From assembly GCA_951799425.1 (NCBI GenBank), contig OX637395.1:14114451-14178450 (forward strand): a stretch of DNA of 64,000 nt, read 5' to 3'. Made by a program: the position numbers and the translations under genes. Source of the DNA: Ilex aquifolium (taxonomy: Eukaryota > Streptophyta > Magnoliopsida > Aquifoliales > Aquifoliaceae). This document shows, one piece after another, positions 55,019 through 64,000 of this stretch (its first letter is position 1; each line of letters begins with the position of its first letter). The notes below the pieces were generated by a model that had not been told where the DNA came from, did no database searches, and saw nothing but the letters and a program-made list of their open reading frames with translations.

Positions 55019-56111
55019 GTGAGGGAGTGCTATGTAACTTCTATGAAGGCCAAAAAGCCTCAAGAGGGCTTACAACTGGAAGTACTTGACCCTAGGGACA
55101 AAAACACACAAGAGAGAGGAGAGCCAATGGAGGAGCTCACACCAATAGTCTTGGACAAAAGCCTCCGAGAGAAGAGTCTATGTTGGCTCCTCACTTCCGG
55201 AGATCGAGCCCACCAACTCGTTGATTTTCTGAAGCATAATATGGATATATTTTCCTGGTCTCATCAAGACCTTGAAGGCATTGACCCTGAAGTTGCCACC
55301 CACCGGCTCAATATAGATCCCAGGTACAAGCCCGTCCGCCAAAAGTTGAGGAGCTTCGCTACAGAAAGGGCGCAGGCCATGGAAAAAAAGGTAGGGATGC
55401 TACTAGCAAATGAGTTAGTCAAGGAGATGGCCTACCCGGTCTGGCTATCCAATGTGGTAATGGTGACTAAAGTCAATGGGAAGTGGTGCCTCTGTATAGA
55501 TTTTACCGAGCTTAACAAAGCATGTCCCAAAGACCTACCTATTGCCATGCATAGACATCCTCATCTGTGCTACAACCAGAAATGAGTTGCTTAGCTTCCT
55601 AGATGCCTACTCTAGATATAACCAGATTAGAATGTATCCGCCGAACTAGAAGAAGACATCTTTCATCACTCCCAATGGAACCTAATGCTATAGGGTCATT
55701 CCCTTTGGACTTAAAAACGCGGGAGCCATGTTCTATCAGCTGGTAAATAAGATGTTTGAGTCACAGATCAGAAAAACTATGGATGCATACATTGACGACA
55801 TATTGGTAAAGCGCCTAAGGGCGGCGGACCATGTGAACTACTTGCGAGAGACCTTTGACGTCCTGGGGTCTTACCAGATGAAGTTGAATCTTGAGAAATA
55901 AGCCTTTGGCATGGGATTAAAAAAATTATTGGGCTTCATAGTCACCAAGAGGGGTATTGAGGTGAACCCGGATAAGATCAAAGCCATTTTAGACATGAGG
56001 TCCCCTGCCAATGTGAAAGAGGTTCAACGCCTTAACGAAAGGGTTGCGGCTCTTAAAAGATTTGTCTCAAAATCTGCTGATAAGTGTTTATCTTTCTTCA
56101 AGATCCTCTGA
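55019..56111 (+). pseudogene. Element H reverse transcriptase, broken
   Basis: DIFSWSHQDLEGIDPEVATHRLN, YKPVRQKLRSFATERAQAM, WLSNVVMVTKVNGKW and DFTELNKACPKD precede a frame break near 55560. Then SFITPNGT, VIPFGLKNAGAMFYQLVNKMF, the catalytic YIDD intact at 55788-55799, and [20 protein letters not shown]. Several stops. Confidence 0.82.
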
Positions 56112-56600
56112 AATACTTTTGAGTGGGGACCAAATACAGAAGAGGCTTTTTAGAAACTAAAAGCCTTCCTTATTGCGCCCCCTTACTTTCTTATGCTATA
56201 CCTAGAGAAGCCTTGTACCTGTACCTTGCTGTCTCACCATCTGTCGTGAGCTATATCCTTGTCATAGAAAATGAAGGAATACAAAAACCCATCTATTATG
56301 TGAGTAAGGCTTATTGAGGAGCGGAGATAAGGTACACAAGATTGGATAAGCTAGCACTCGCCCTAGTCACGTCAGTCAGGCACCTTCGACACTATTTTTA
56401 GGGCCACACTACTGTGGTCGTCACAGATCAACCATTGAAAAGGATACTGGGAAAATCGGATGTGCCTAGGAGACTCCTCAAATGGGCCAATGAATTGGGT
56501 GAGTTTGACATATAGTACCAACCAAGATGAGCCATTAAGGCACAAGCGGTAGCAGATTTTGTGGCTAAGCTTATGCCACTTGAGGAGGAAGGGACGCCCC
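56112..56600 (+). pseudogene. Element H RNase H, broken
   Basis: LYLYLAVSPSVVSYILV, KPIYYVSKAY, ALVTSVRHLRHYF, VVVTDQPLKRILGKSDVPRRLLKWANELGEFDI and VADFVAKL, with stops between them. Confidence 0.75.
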
Positions 56601-57200
56601 AACGTACCTATGCACCTTGATGCTACGCTAGCACCTACGATGTCAGCATCAGTGCCAATGCCCTCGATGCCGCACTAGTTTCTAGCACCTGCCGCTTGTG
56701 CACCCAACGCCTCGCCCAATGGCACCTCACCTACACATGGCTCCCTGCCTCTTTTTGTCGGGCCAAATGGTACCTCGCTGGCACCTCTAGCCGCCCACTG
56801 CACCTTGCCTGTACTTAATGGCGCCTGCCTACCAGACCCTTATGCCCATCGATGCCAGGCCAACTCACCTCGAGGTCGCGCCAACTCACCTCAAGGTCGC
56901 GCCCCCACCTCGCTATAGACCATTAGACCCAAAGGCACTCCTCTCAAATATGTTGTATCTTTCCATTTTGTAACCTCCAACAACAAGGCAAAATATGAGG
57001 CCCTCATCTCAGGCCTAAATCTAGCAATTGAAATGGAGGCCTAACACCTCACCGTCTACAACAACTCCCAACTGGTAGTCAACTAGGTGAAGGAAGATTT
57101 TGAACGAGGAAGGAAAGGATGCAGGAGTACCTAGTATTCAAATAAATCTTATTAAAAAAGTTCCACCATTTCCATATTCAACATGTGCTAAGAGAGTATA
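56601..57200 (+). pseudogene. Element H second (archaeal-type) RNase H, with GC-rich insert
   Basis: At about 56940-57115: KYVVSFHFVTSNNKAKYEAL, ISGLNLAIEMEA, then VYNNSQLVVN, the aRH core. Glu of NEAEYEAL is Lys here and the SDSQ Asp is Asn, so it is inactive. The first strand (normally ..DGS..) is not found. In its place is about 320 bp (56603-56925) of GC-rich DNA with recurring GGCACCTC-like words, giving a Pro/Ala/Ser-rich reading. Confidence 0.65.
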
Positions 57201-57343
57201 ATATGATTACAGATGCACTTGCCAAGTTTGCCTCATCCTCATACATCCCACCAGTTCTCGCCTTTACGGGTCACCAACTTGAGCCAAGTAGGCTACAAAC
57301 AGATGTGGGTAGTGTCAACTGTACATCCAATGAGCCAGACTAG

Positions 57344-58305
57344 ATGGTGCCCATCCGAGAATATTTAAAAGAAGGCACACTCCCAGACATCCCAAGGGAA
57401 GCCAAGAACCTAGGCCGAAGGACATCAAAATACGTCATCCTACAGGACATCCTTTACAAGAGGATCTACTCACTGCCATTACTTTGTTGTCTCTCTCCAA
57501 AAGAATCTGACTATCTCATGAGAGAGATTCATGAGGGAGTGTGCGAAAATCACTCTGGAGGGCACTCACTAACCCACAAGGTGATCAGACAAGGCTACTA
57601 CTGGCCTAACAAGATCAGGGATGCCCGCGACTTTGTTAGATAATGCAACAAGTGCCAATGCTTTGCCATTCAGTCCTTAGCCATTCTCCAAGTAGGGTAT
57701 CGACATAAGCCGCGACAAGTGCAAATTTGTTATGGTAGCCATCGACTACTTCACAAAATGTGTGGACGCAGAGCCCTTGGGTAAGATAATAGATAAGAAG
57801 GTAAAGAACTTTATCTGGAAGAACATGGTGTGCCGTTTTGGAGTGCCCCATGCCATAGTGAGTAATAACACCAAGGAATTCGACAACAAACTCCTCAATG
57901 ATTTTTGCACTGACTTCCAAATCAGAAAGCTCCACTCCAATCAGGCACACCTCCAAGCAAGCGGACAGGCTAAAGTCACTTTCAGAACTATACTGCATAA
58001 TCTGAAGGCTATATTGGAAAGCGCCAAAGAACTATGGGTGGATGAACTCCCCGGAGTGTTATGGGCATACTGCACGACGCCCAGGAGCCCCACTAGCGAG
58101 ACTTTTTTCTCCCTTGCCTTTGGCACGGAAGATGTCATACCTGTCGAAATCGGTGTCCACTCACTAAGGGTCTGACACCATGACCCAAACACCAATGAGG
58201 AAGGTCTCTGCCTTAGCCTTAACTTGATAGAGGAGGGAAGAGAAATGGTCATGGTCAGGAATGCGGGATACAAGCGTCGCATGACCAAGCACTACAACTC
58301 GAGCA
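57344..58305 (+). pseudogene. Element H integrase, broken
   Basis: Zinc region EIHEGVCENHSGGHSLTHKV..GYYWP and CNKCQ near 57520-57655. Core AIDYFTKCVDAEPL keeps the first Asp. The second Asp is lost (SNNTKEFDN) and the Glu is Lys (GQAKVTFRTIL). LWAYCTTPRSPTSETFFSLAFGTEDVIPVE is the usual C-terminal core. It breaks off at YNSSMK near 58310, where I begins. Confidence 0.8.
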
Positions 58306-59125
58306 TGAAGCAAGAATTAATGCACTTTGAGCTCATCTTCAATATAATTTACAAGTGCTATTTATCAAGGCAAATTTTCATAAAATCAATGAAAACTTGC
58401 ACAGGAAAATAAAAGCTAAAGATAGAAATGGAAGGAGCTATGGAAGTCAAAAAGAAAAACCAAAATGCCATTTGCCTCTATTATCTAGAGAAATGTTGTA
58501 AAACTAAAGAAATATAGAGAATAGAATAGCAAAGAAACAAGAGAATATATAAATGCTAGAGAGTTTCTCAAATTATATTTCAAAATGTACTTAAGACCTC
58601 CTTTTATAGACCTCTAAACATAATGACCATCAAATACAATATTAAAAGTAGTATATCAATGGGTAGGGGTCTAATGCACTAACACCCACTAGTTCTTATT
58701 TAATTGGGGCACTAATTGGAAGGTTAGGGGTTGATAAATAAAGAAATAGCACGTGCTCGAAATGCGGGACTAGGAAGCTCATCATAGCTCCAGCTCGGCG
58801 CGTAACCACTACCTAACCCCCTGGAGAGCTCGACAGGATTCTACTCTTGAGGAACCCATACTAGTTTGACTCAATTGTCACTTCCATCTAGCCAACAAAG
58901 ACTGAGTCAAGTGAGCAAAGTAACTAATTCATCTAAAGTAGCCAGAGAAGTGACAACAGCAAAACCTAAAGCTTCTTTCAACTCTCATCATCTCTTCGAC
59001 TAACTTTATTATCGGAGGGTCAATCCCCAGAACCCCTCTAGTCTCTGAATTATCTTTATAAGGCATTGAAGGATTGTTCTAGCTCATTGTTGGCTCTGGA
59101 GCTCGGTGGACATTCTGAACCATCA
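58306..59125 (+). repeat. Element I putative 5' LTR
   Basis: About 820 bp from TGAAGCAAGAATTAATGC to CCATCA. The start is set where homology to integrase in H stops. It contains TATATAAAT at 58546-58554 and TTTATAAGGC near 59054. No ORF of interest. Confidence 0.5.
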
Positions 59126-59130
59126 TTAGT

Positions 59131-59150
59131 TGGCACCGTTTGTTGGAAAC
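59131..59150 (+). promoter_or_regulatory. Primer-binding site region (element I)
   Basis: TGGCACCGTTTGTTGGAAAC, related to the same site in H. Confidence 0.55.
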
Positions 59151-60575
59151 GACAAGTTTTCCAAACATATTTGTTCAAGAGATTTCAAATCCAATGGTGA
59201 ACACAAGTTCAAAGGATCCCGTCAAGGATCAAACCTAAATAACAAGCGACCAAAGTCGCACCTAGTGGATAAGAGAACCACAACACCTCCAGAAAAGGAG
59301 ACCGCAAGGTTAAAGAAGCTATAAAAGACTTTGGACAAACTGGTTGGTCAGAACTAGCAAATCCTTCAGCTTCTCACCAACCAACATCATCCGGAGAAAG
59401 TTTTATCCCAGATCCAGGAGCACGGAGAAGACAACCATGGGACCAAAGACCAGAGCCAAAACGAAGTTATCCGGGCACATATCAATGATCAATGGGAACA
59501 AAAGTTCCAGGAGGTTAATAAAAAGCTAGTTAACATTTTGAATACCATAAAAGCTCGGGTTCCGGAAGTTGTGGAAGCCTTAGTGCAACACACTAAGTCC
59601 TCATTCACCCAAGACATCTCAAGCTATCCTCTCTTAAAGAGGTTTAAAATGCTGGTAATAGAGATTATTGATGGGATGAAGGACCCACTTGACCACTTAG
59701 ATACCTATCGATCCCTTATGATGCTTCATAGTGTTCTAGATCAGACTACGTGTAAGGCCTTTGCAACCATCCTGAAGGGCACAACAAACCACTAGTTCAA
59801 CAAACTCAAACCCAGCTCGATTAGCTCATTCATAGAGTTAAGTACGTTATTTATCTCCAATCATCCCAATTTCTCTTTGCCTTGTTCGAGGATCCACTCC
59901 AGAACATGACTAAGCTACTGTCAATAGATAAGAACTACATGAATGTTGAGGATACTATCTTAGCATGGAGAAACCAGGAAGAGAGGCATAAGGAGAAGAA
60001 AAGGCGTGACCCACCAAGTAGGAATGAAAGGCAAAATAGCCCAAAGAAGAGCTAGAGTGAAAGAACTGATCGGGTGAGTGCAAGAGACCGCCTTGGGCCG
60101 CCGGCCTCGAAGTGAGCAAACTCGAAGATATAGGTCATTGAACACCTTGGTCGAGCAAATCCTCTATCATATCCAGGATGATAGGGTCCTAAAGTGGCCA
60201 GAAAAGATGCGTACTCACCAAAGTAAGAGATTAAGAGACAAATATTACAGCTTCCATAGGGACCATGGCCACAGCACTAACTGCCAAGCCCTGAAGGATC
60301 AAATATAAGACATCATCTAGAAAGGCCATCTAGGGTGGTACATAGAGCACATACGCCGCGAAAATAGGAAAGCACAACCAAACCAGAAGGAAGCAATGCA
60401 CTAGTAGCCCAATAGAGAAGTCTATGTAACCTCCAGAGGGTTTGCCGGAGGTAGATAAAGTAGCTTTACAAGACGGACGCACACTTGAAAAACAAATTTC
60501 AAGCAAGAAATTTTCTTGGTGAACCCAAGGAAGAAGCCCTAGATAAACTAACTAATTTTCTTCTCTAACAAAGAC
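59151..60575 (+). pseudogene. Element I gag, broken
   Basis: The leader and N-terminal part are poorly readable. 59538-59795 gives SYPLLKRFKMLVIEIIDGMKDPLDHLDTYRSLMMLHSV and AFATILKGTTNH, the Tat Gag core. 60078-60308 gives DKYYSFHRDHGHSTNCQALKDQI, the zinc-binding block, with the first Cys replaced by Ser. Many stops. Confidence 0.7.
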
Positions 60576-60990
60576 TTGAATGGAATTCAGCACCCTCATG
60601 ATGACCCATTGGTTGTGACCCTGACTATTGTCATTTACTCGGTAAGAAGGGTCCTGATAGATAGTGGGAGTTCGGCCGACATTATTTTCACACATGCCTT
60701 CGATAAGTTAAACATAGGTAAGGAGAAGCTGGTATCGTTCACTGCCCTATTCATCGAATTCTCAGGAGAGAAAGCATACTCTTTAGGGGGGATAGTTATT
60801 CTAGTGATAGCTGGACAAACACCCTGCCAAGCTACCATTATGACCAACTTCTTGGTCTTAGACTACCCTTCAACCTATAATGTGATTCTAGGCCGACCAA
60901 GCCTTAATTCAATGAAGGCAGTACCCTCAACATACCATTTTTTGTCGTGGTTTCTGACTAAGACAAGAATTGGTGGGGGTAAGAGGTGAT
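60576..60990 (+). pseudogene. Element I aspartic protease
   Basis: An open 137-residue stretch. VRRVLIDSGSSADIIFTHAF carries an intact DSG active site, followed by GEKAYSLGGIVIL and YNVILGRPSLNSMKAVPSTYH. It is the best preserved part of I. Confidence 0.78.
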
Positions 60991-60999
60991 CAAGTGGTA

Positions 61000-62040
61000 G
61001 CCAGGGAGTGCTACGTAGCTTTCATGCGTGAAAAATAGCAACAAGAGACCTTGCAGATAGGATCTCTAGACTATAAAGGAGATAGAGATGATGTAGAGCG
61101 ACCCCGATCAGTCGAGGATCTCGAGCCTTTTCAAATTGGAGATTAGCCAAAGCAAGTCACCTGTGTGGGGAAGATGCTCGGGAAGATTCTTAAAACCTTG
61201 CTCATAGAATTCTTGTGCCAATCCAACCTTTAAGCCTATTCGACAGGAGGGGTGAAGCTTTGATCCAGAACGAAACAGAGCAAACAAGGAAGAAATGCTT
61301 AAGCTTCTTGATGCCAGCTCGATAAGGGAAGTACAACATCCAGAGTGTCTGGAAAACGTGGTGCTTATAAAGAAAACAAGCGAAACATGGTGGATGTACG
61401 TGAATTTCACAAACTTGAATAAGGCATGTCCAATTGTATCCCCTTGTCTAGGATTGATTTTCATTCTGGTAGATGCTATGGCAGGTTACAATATATTAAC
61501 CTTTATGGACACCTTTTCGGGCTACAACTAGATCATGATGGACGATCCCGATCAAGAAAACACCTCCTTCATCACATAATATGGGACTTACTACTACAAG
61601 GTTATGTCTTTTGGGCAACTCTATTGTTCTCCCTCCAACAATGGGTGACTCTAAAAGACTTCAATTATGCCTTAACGCCTTAAGATAAAAAGAACCAGTG
61701 CTCTAAAGAATGCAGGGGAAACATACCAAATGTTATTCAACCAAATGTTCAGGGAGCTCTATTGAGGTCCATATGGATGACATGCTCGTCAAAAGTCTTC
61801 AAGCTACCAAACACGTAGACCATCTAAGAAGAGCTTTCAACATTCTGAGAAAATATAACATGAAACTCAACCCTACCAAGTGTGCATTTAGGGAAGTTCT
61901 TGGGCTTCATGGTAACTCAAAGGGGAATTGAGACTAAGCCCAAGAAGATCCAAGCACTCCTGGACATGAGGTCCCCTTGGAATATCAAGGAGGTCTAGGT
62001 GCTCATAGGAAGAGTAGCAGCATTGAACAAGTTCATATCC
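61000..62040 (+). pseudogene. Element I reverse transcriptase, broken
   Basis: 61295-61531 has EVQHPECLENVVLIKKTSE, NFTNLNKACP and LTFMDTFSGYN. The catalytic motif reads HMDD at 61770-61781 (Tyr to His), followed by MLVKSLQATKHVDHLRRAF and MKLNPTKCAF. Several frame changes. Confidence 0.75.
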
Positions 62041-62860
62041 CGAGCTAGTGAAAAATGCCTCCCTTCTTCAAAACATTGAGGAAGGAGTTTTGAGTGGAGC
62101 CTAGAATATGAGGAAGCTTTTAAGGTTCTCAAAGAGTACATTAGCAAGCCACTACTCCTTGTCAGGCCTAAGCAAGGATAGAGATTGTACTTATATCTTG
62201 TTGTTCCTTAAAAGGCTACGGTGCAGTTTTAATGTGCCAAAGGAAAAGAGTCCAACACCCAGTTTACTATGTAAGCCGAACGCTGAGGGGGGCATATTCT
62301 AGATACCCAACAGTGGAGAAAGTGGCTTTTGCACTAGTAACAATCTCTAGGAAGTTGAGGCCTTACTTTTAGGCTCACATGATCGAGCTGATAACAGATG
62401 TCCCCCTATGATAGATCCTTCAAAAGACAGACTTGTCCAAATGGCTAGCAAAGTGGTCTATCAAGCTCGGAGAGTTTGATGTGCAATACACTCCACGGAC
62501 TACCATGAAAGGATAGGTAGTAGTTGATTTAATTACAGAATTTTCAAATGAAATGAAGAAACCCCTGAAAGCTGATACCCAGATGACCAGCTAGAAGATA
62601 TACGTAGAAAAATCCTCTAACTCATCTGGTTGAGAAGCTGACCTTATCCCCATTCAAGGTCTCAAACAACGAGGCAGAGTATATGAGGCCCCTAGCCAAG
62701 TCACTTGAGGTAAAACACTTAAATGCCTACAGTGACTCTCAGCTAGTAGTAAGAAAAATGCAAGGGGAATATGAGATTTGGGAGCCTAGAATGAGCTCTT
62801 AGTTAGGTATTATAAAATAAATAGTACAAGAGTTTGGCACTTCCTAGTTAATTAGATACC
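62041..62860 (+). pseudogene. Element I RNase H and second RNase H remnants
   Basis: Short readable pieces in shifting frames: a TPxLLxxP-like start near 62150, YYVSRTL-like near 62270, WSIKLGEFDVQYTPR near 62455-62500, and for the archaeal-type RNase H a NNEAEY- and YSDSQLVV-like pair near 62660-62750. Heavily decayed. Confidence 0.55.
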
Positions 62861-62999
62861 CCGGGAACAGAATTCCCGTGCAGACTCCCTAGCACGTTTG
62901 GCCTTAACTTTGATTGATGACCTAGTAAGGAGTATCTCCACAGAATTTGTGTTGCAACCAAGTACAGAAGGCCTGGATATCCAGCCAATTGCACCATAG

Positions 63000-64000
63000 G
63001 TGAGCTAGATTGATGAAATATACACATATCTACAACTTGGAGTAGTTCCCCAAGATGTCTAAAACGAAAAGAAGATCCCCATAAGGGTATCTAGATACAC
63101 AATACTCAACCAAGTTCTCTACAATAGAGGATACTCGCTCCCATATTTAAGATGTCAGGCTCCTAGTGAGGTAACATATGTATTCAAAGAAAATGAAGAA
63201 GTCTGTGGGAATCACTTAAGAGGACATGCCCTGATACAAAAAGTGCTCAGACAATGGTATTTCTAGCCTACGATGAAGAACGACGCACAAAGTTATGTGA
63301 AAAGGTCTAAAAAGTGCCAAAAATTTGAAAGCTGCCCCCACTAAGCTCACCCCAATAACGATCCCTAACCTTTTGCTTAGTAGGGAATTGATATCGTGGG
63401 ACCCCTCCAGATGGGAAAAGAGCATAACAAATTTGCAATTGTAGCCATCGACTACTTCACCAAGTGGTCTGAGGTAGAACCTTTAGCTACAATCACCAGG
63501 CAAAAGGTCCAAGGGTTTGTATAGGAATCGATTGTATGTAGGTTTTGTATCCCGACTATCATCATTAGTGATACTAGGAAGCAGTTTGATAATCACCGAT
63601 TTAATAGATTTTGGTCAGAGCTCGGAATCTATAACCACTACTCCTCTCCAGGCCACCCATAAGGCAATTGAACAGTCTAAAAAGTTGTGGGTAGAAAAGC
63701 TCCCAAGCATCTTATAGGCTTATAGAACCACCATAAGAAGAAATCAGTAATCCTAATGGAGATTGGTTTGAAAACATACGAGATAAACGAATTCAATCTA
63801 GTTCAAAATGACCAATAGCTAGCCTGTAACTTGGATCTATTAGACGAAAAATGAGAGGAATCACAAGGAAAGGGGTAGCATATCAATAGAGGATGGCAAT
63901 GTGTTATAACTCCAAGGTCAGGCAGTGAGTCTTTCTCCCAAATGACTTGGTCTTCAGAAATGTTACTCGAACTATAAAGATGATAGAGAAGGGAAATTAG
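63000..64000 (+). pseudogene. Element I integrase remnant (cut by window end)
   Basis: EVCGNHLRGHALIQKVLRQWYF, GIDIVGPLQMGKEHNKFAIVAIDYFTKW, then IISDTRKQFDN, where the first two core Asp residues remain. The Glu region (after SPGHP) is riddled with stops. The frame cannot be followed reliably after 63720. Confidence 0.68.

Larger units (their letters stand above)
52694..58305 (+). mobile_element. Element H: decayed Tat-lineage Ty3/gypsy retrotransposon
   Basis: It holds a 5' LTR remnant (to 52915), PBS-like TGGCATCGTCTGTAGGAAC, gag, PR, RT, RH, a second archaeal-type RNase H (aRH) and INT, all with many stops. The second RNase H between RH and INT is a known mark of the Tat lineage. F interrupts its 5' LTR; I interrupts its integrase 3' end. 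Very old judging by decay. Confidence 0.8.
58306..64000 (+). mobile_element. Element I: decayed Tat-lineage Ty3/gypsy retrotransposon, 3' end outside window
   Basis: Putative 5' LTR 58306-59125, PBS-like TGGCACCGTTTGTTGGAAAC (59131-59150), then gag, PR, RT, RH, aRH and INT remnants, in the same order as H but clearly diverged from it. It seems inserted in H's integrase; the start and TSD (GAGCA, 58301-58305) are inferred because the other end is outside the window. Confidence 0.72.

Noticed and set aside
57636..57998. 120-codon minus-strand ORF
   Set aside because: Antisense of the degenerate integrase of H.
1..64000. Host protein-coding genes
   Set aside because: Every long or conserved frame maps to a retroelement; no exon-intron pattern with host domains was seen.

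Overview
This window is seed-plant nuclear DNA (probably a flowering plant with a repeat-rich genome) made entirely of nested LTR retrotransposons of the Ty3/gypsy order. I found no host gene, rRNA, tRNA gene, CRISPR array or bacterial feature. The evidence is two intact LTR/target-site-duplication (TSD) sets, primer-binding sites (PBS) complementary to plant tRNA-Asp or initiator tRNA-Met, and gag, protease (PR), reverse transcriptase (RT), RNase H (RH) and integrase (INT) motifs.

Layout. H (52694-58305) and I (58306-64000, cut by the window end) are old, decayed Tat-lineage elements. F, a chromovirus-like element with an initiator-Met PBS, sits in H; its 5' LTR is split into 10887-11211 and 48982-49647, followed by a decayed interior and a 3' LTR ending at 52693. 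That F 5' LTR was hit twice: by A (1-10886, minus strand, cut by the window start) and by G, a minus-strand solo LTR now in three pieces (11212-11512, 34338-34977, 48220-48981). G received B (11513-34337, plus) and D (34978-48219, plus). C (17050-25819, plus) is inserted in the RT/RH region of B. The deepest visible stack is H > F > G > B > C. A, B, C and D are Athila-like: tRNA-Asp PBS, DLGAS protease, long LTRs and long non-coding interiors.

D is the best candidate autonomous element: 13.2 kb, TSD CTCTC, TG...CA ends, one uninterrupted 1944-residue gag-pol frame and a downstream ORF3 broken only by one TAG. C is the youngest: its LTRs differ by one substitution and a 2-bp microsatellite step as far as I can see. 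It keeps an intact gag-protease frame but has no RT, RH, INT or ORF3, so it must have moved in trans. A and B belong to one family and carry many stop codons, mostly explicable as C-to-T or G-to-A changes.

The most interesting signals lie between pol and the 3' LTR. (1) A and B each keep a 48-codon membrane-peptide frame whose differences are enriched for silent changes. (2) Both then keep a small basic Cys-rich frame resembling the nucleic-acid-binding proteins of some plant RNA viruses. (3) Several LTR families carry their own short CpG-rich palindromes in paired arrays, and in two families the same palindrome is repeated inside the element about 235-250 bp upstream of ORF3, suggesting a second, co-regulated internal promoter. 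(4) ORF3 with this promoter-like block occupies different places relative to a conserved non-coding block in A/B and in D. (5) A hairpin plus G6 tract after pol is conserved across families, with one compensatory base pair. All coordinates and comparisons were made by eye.
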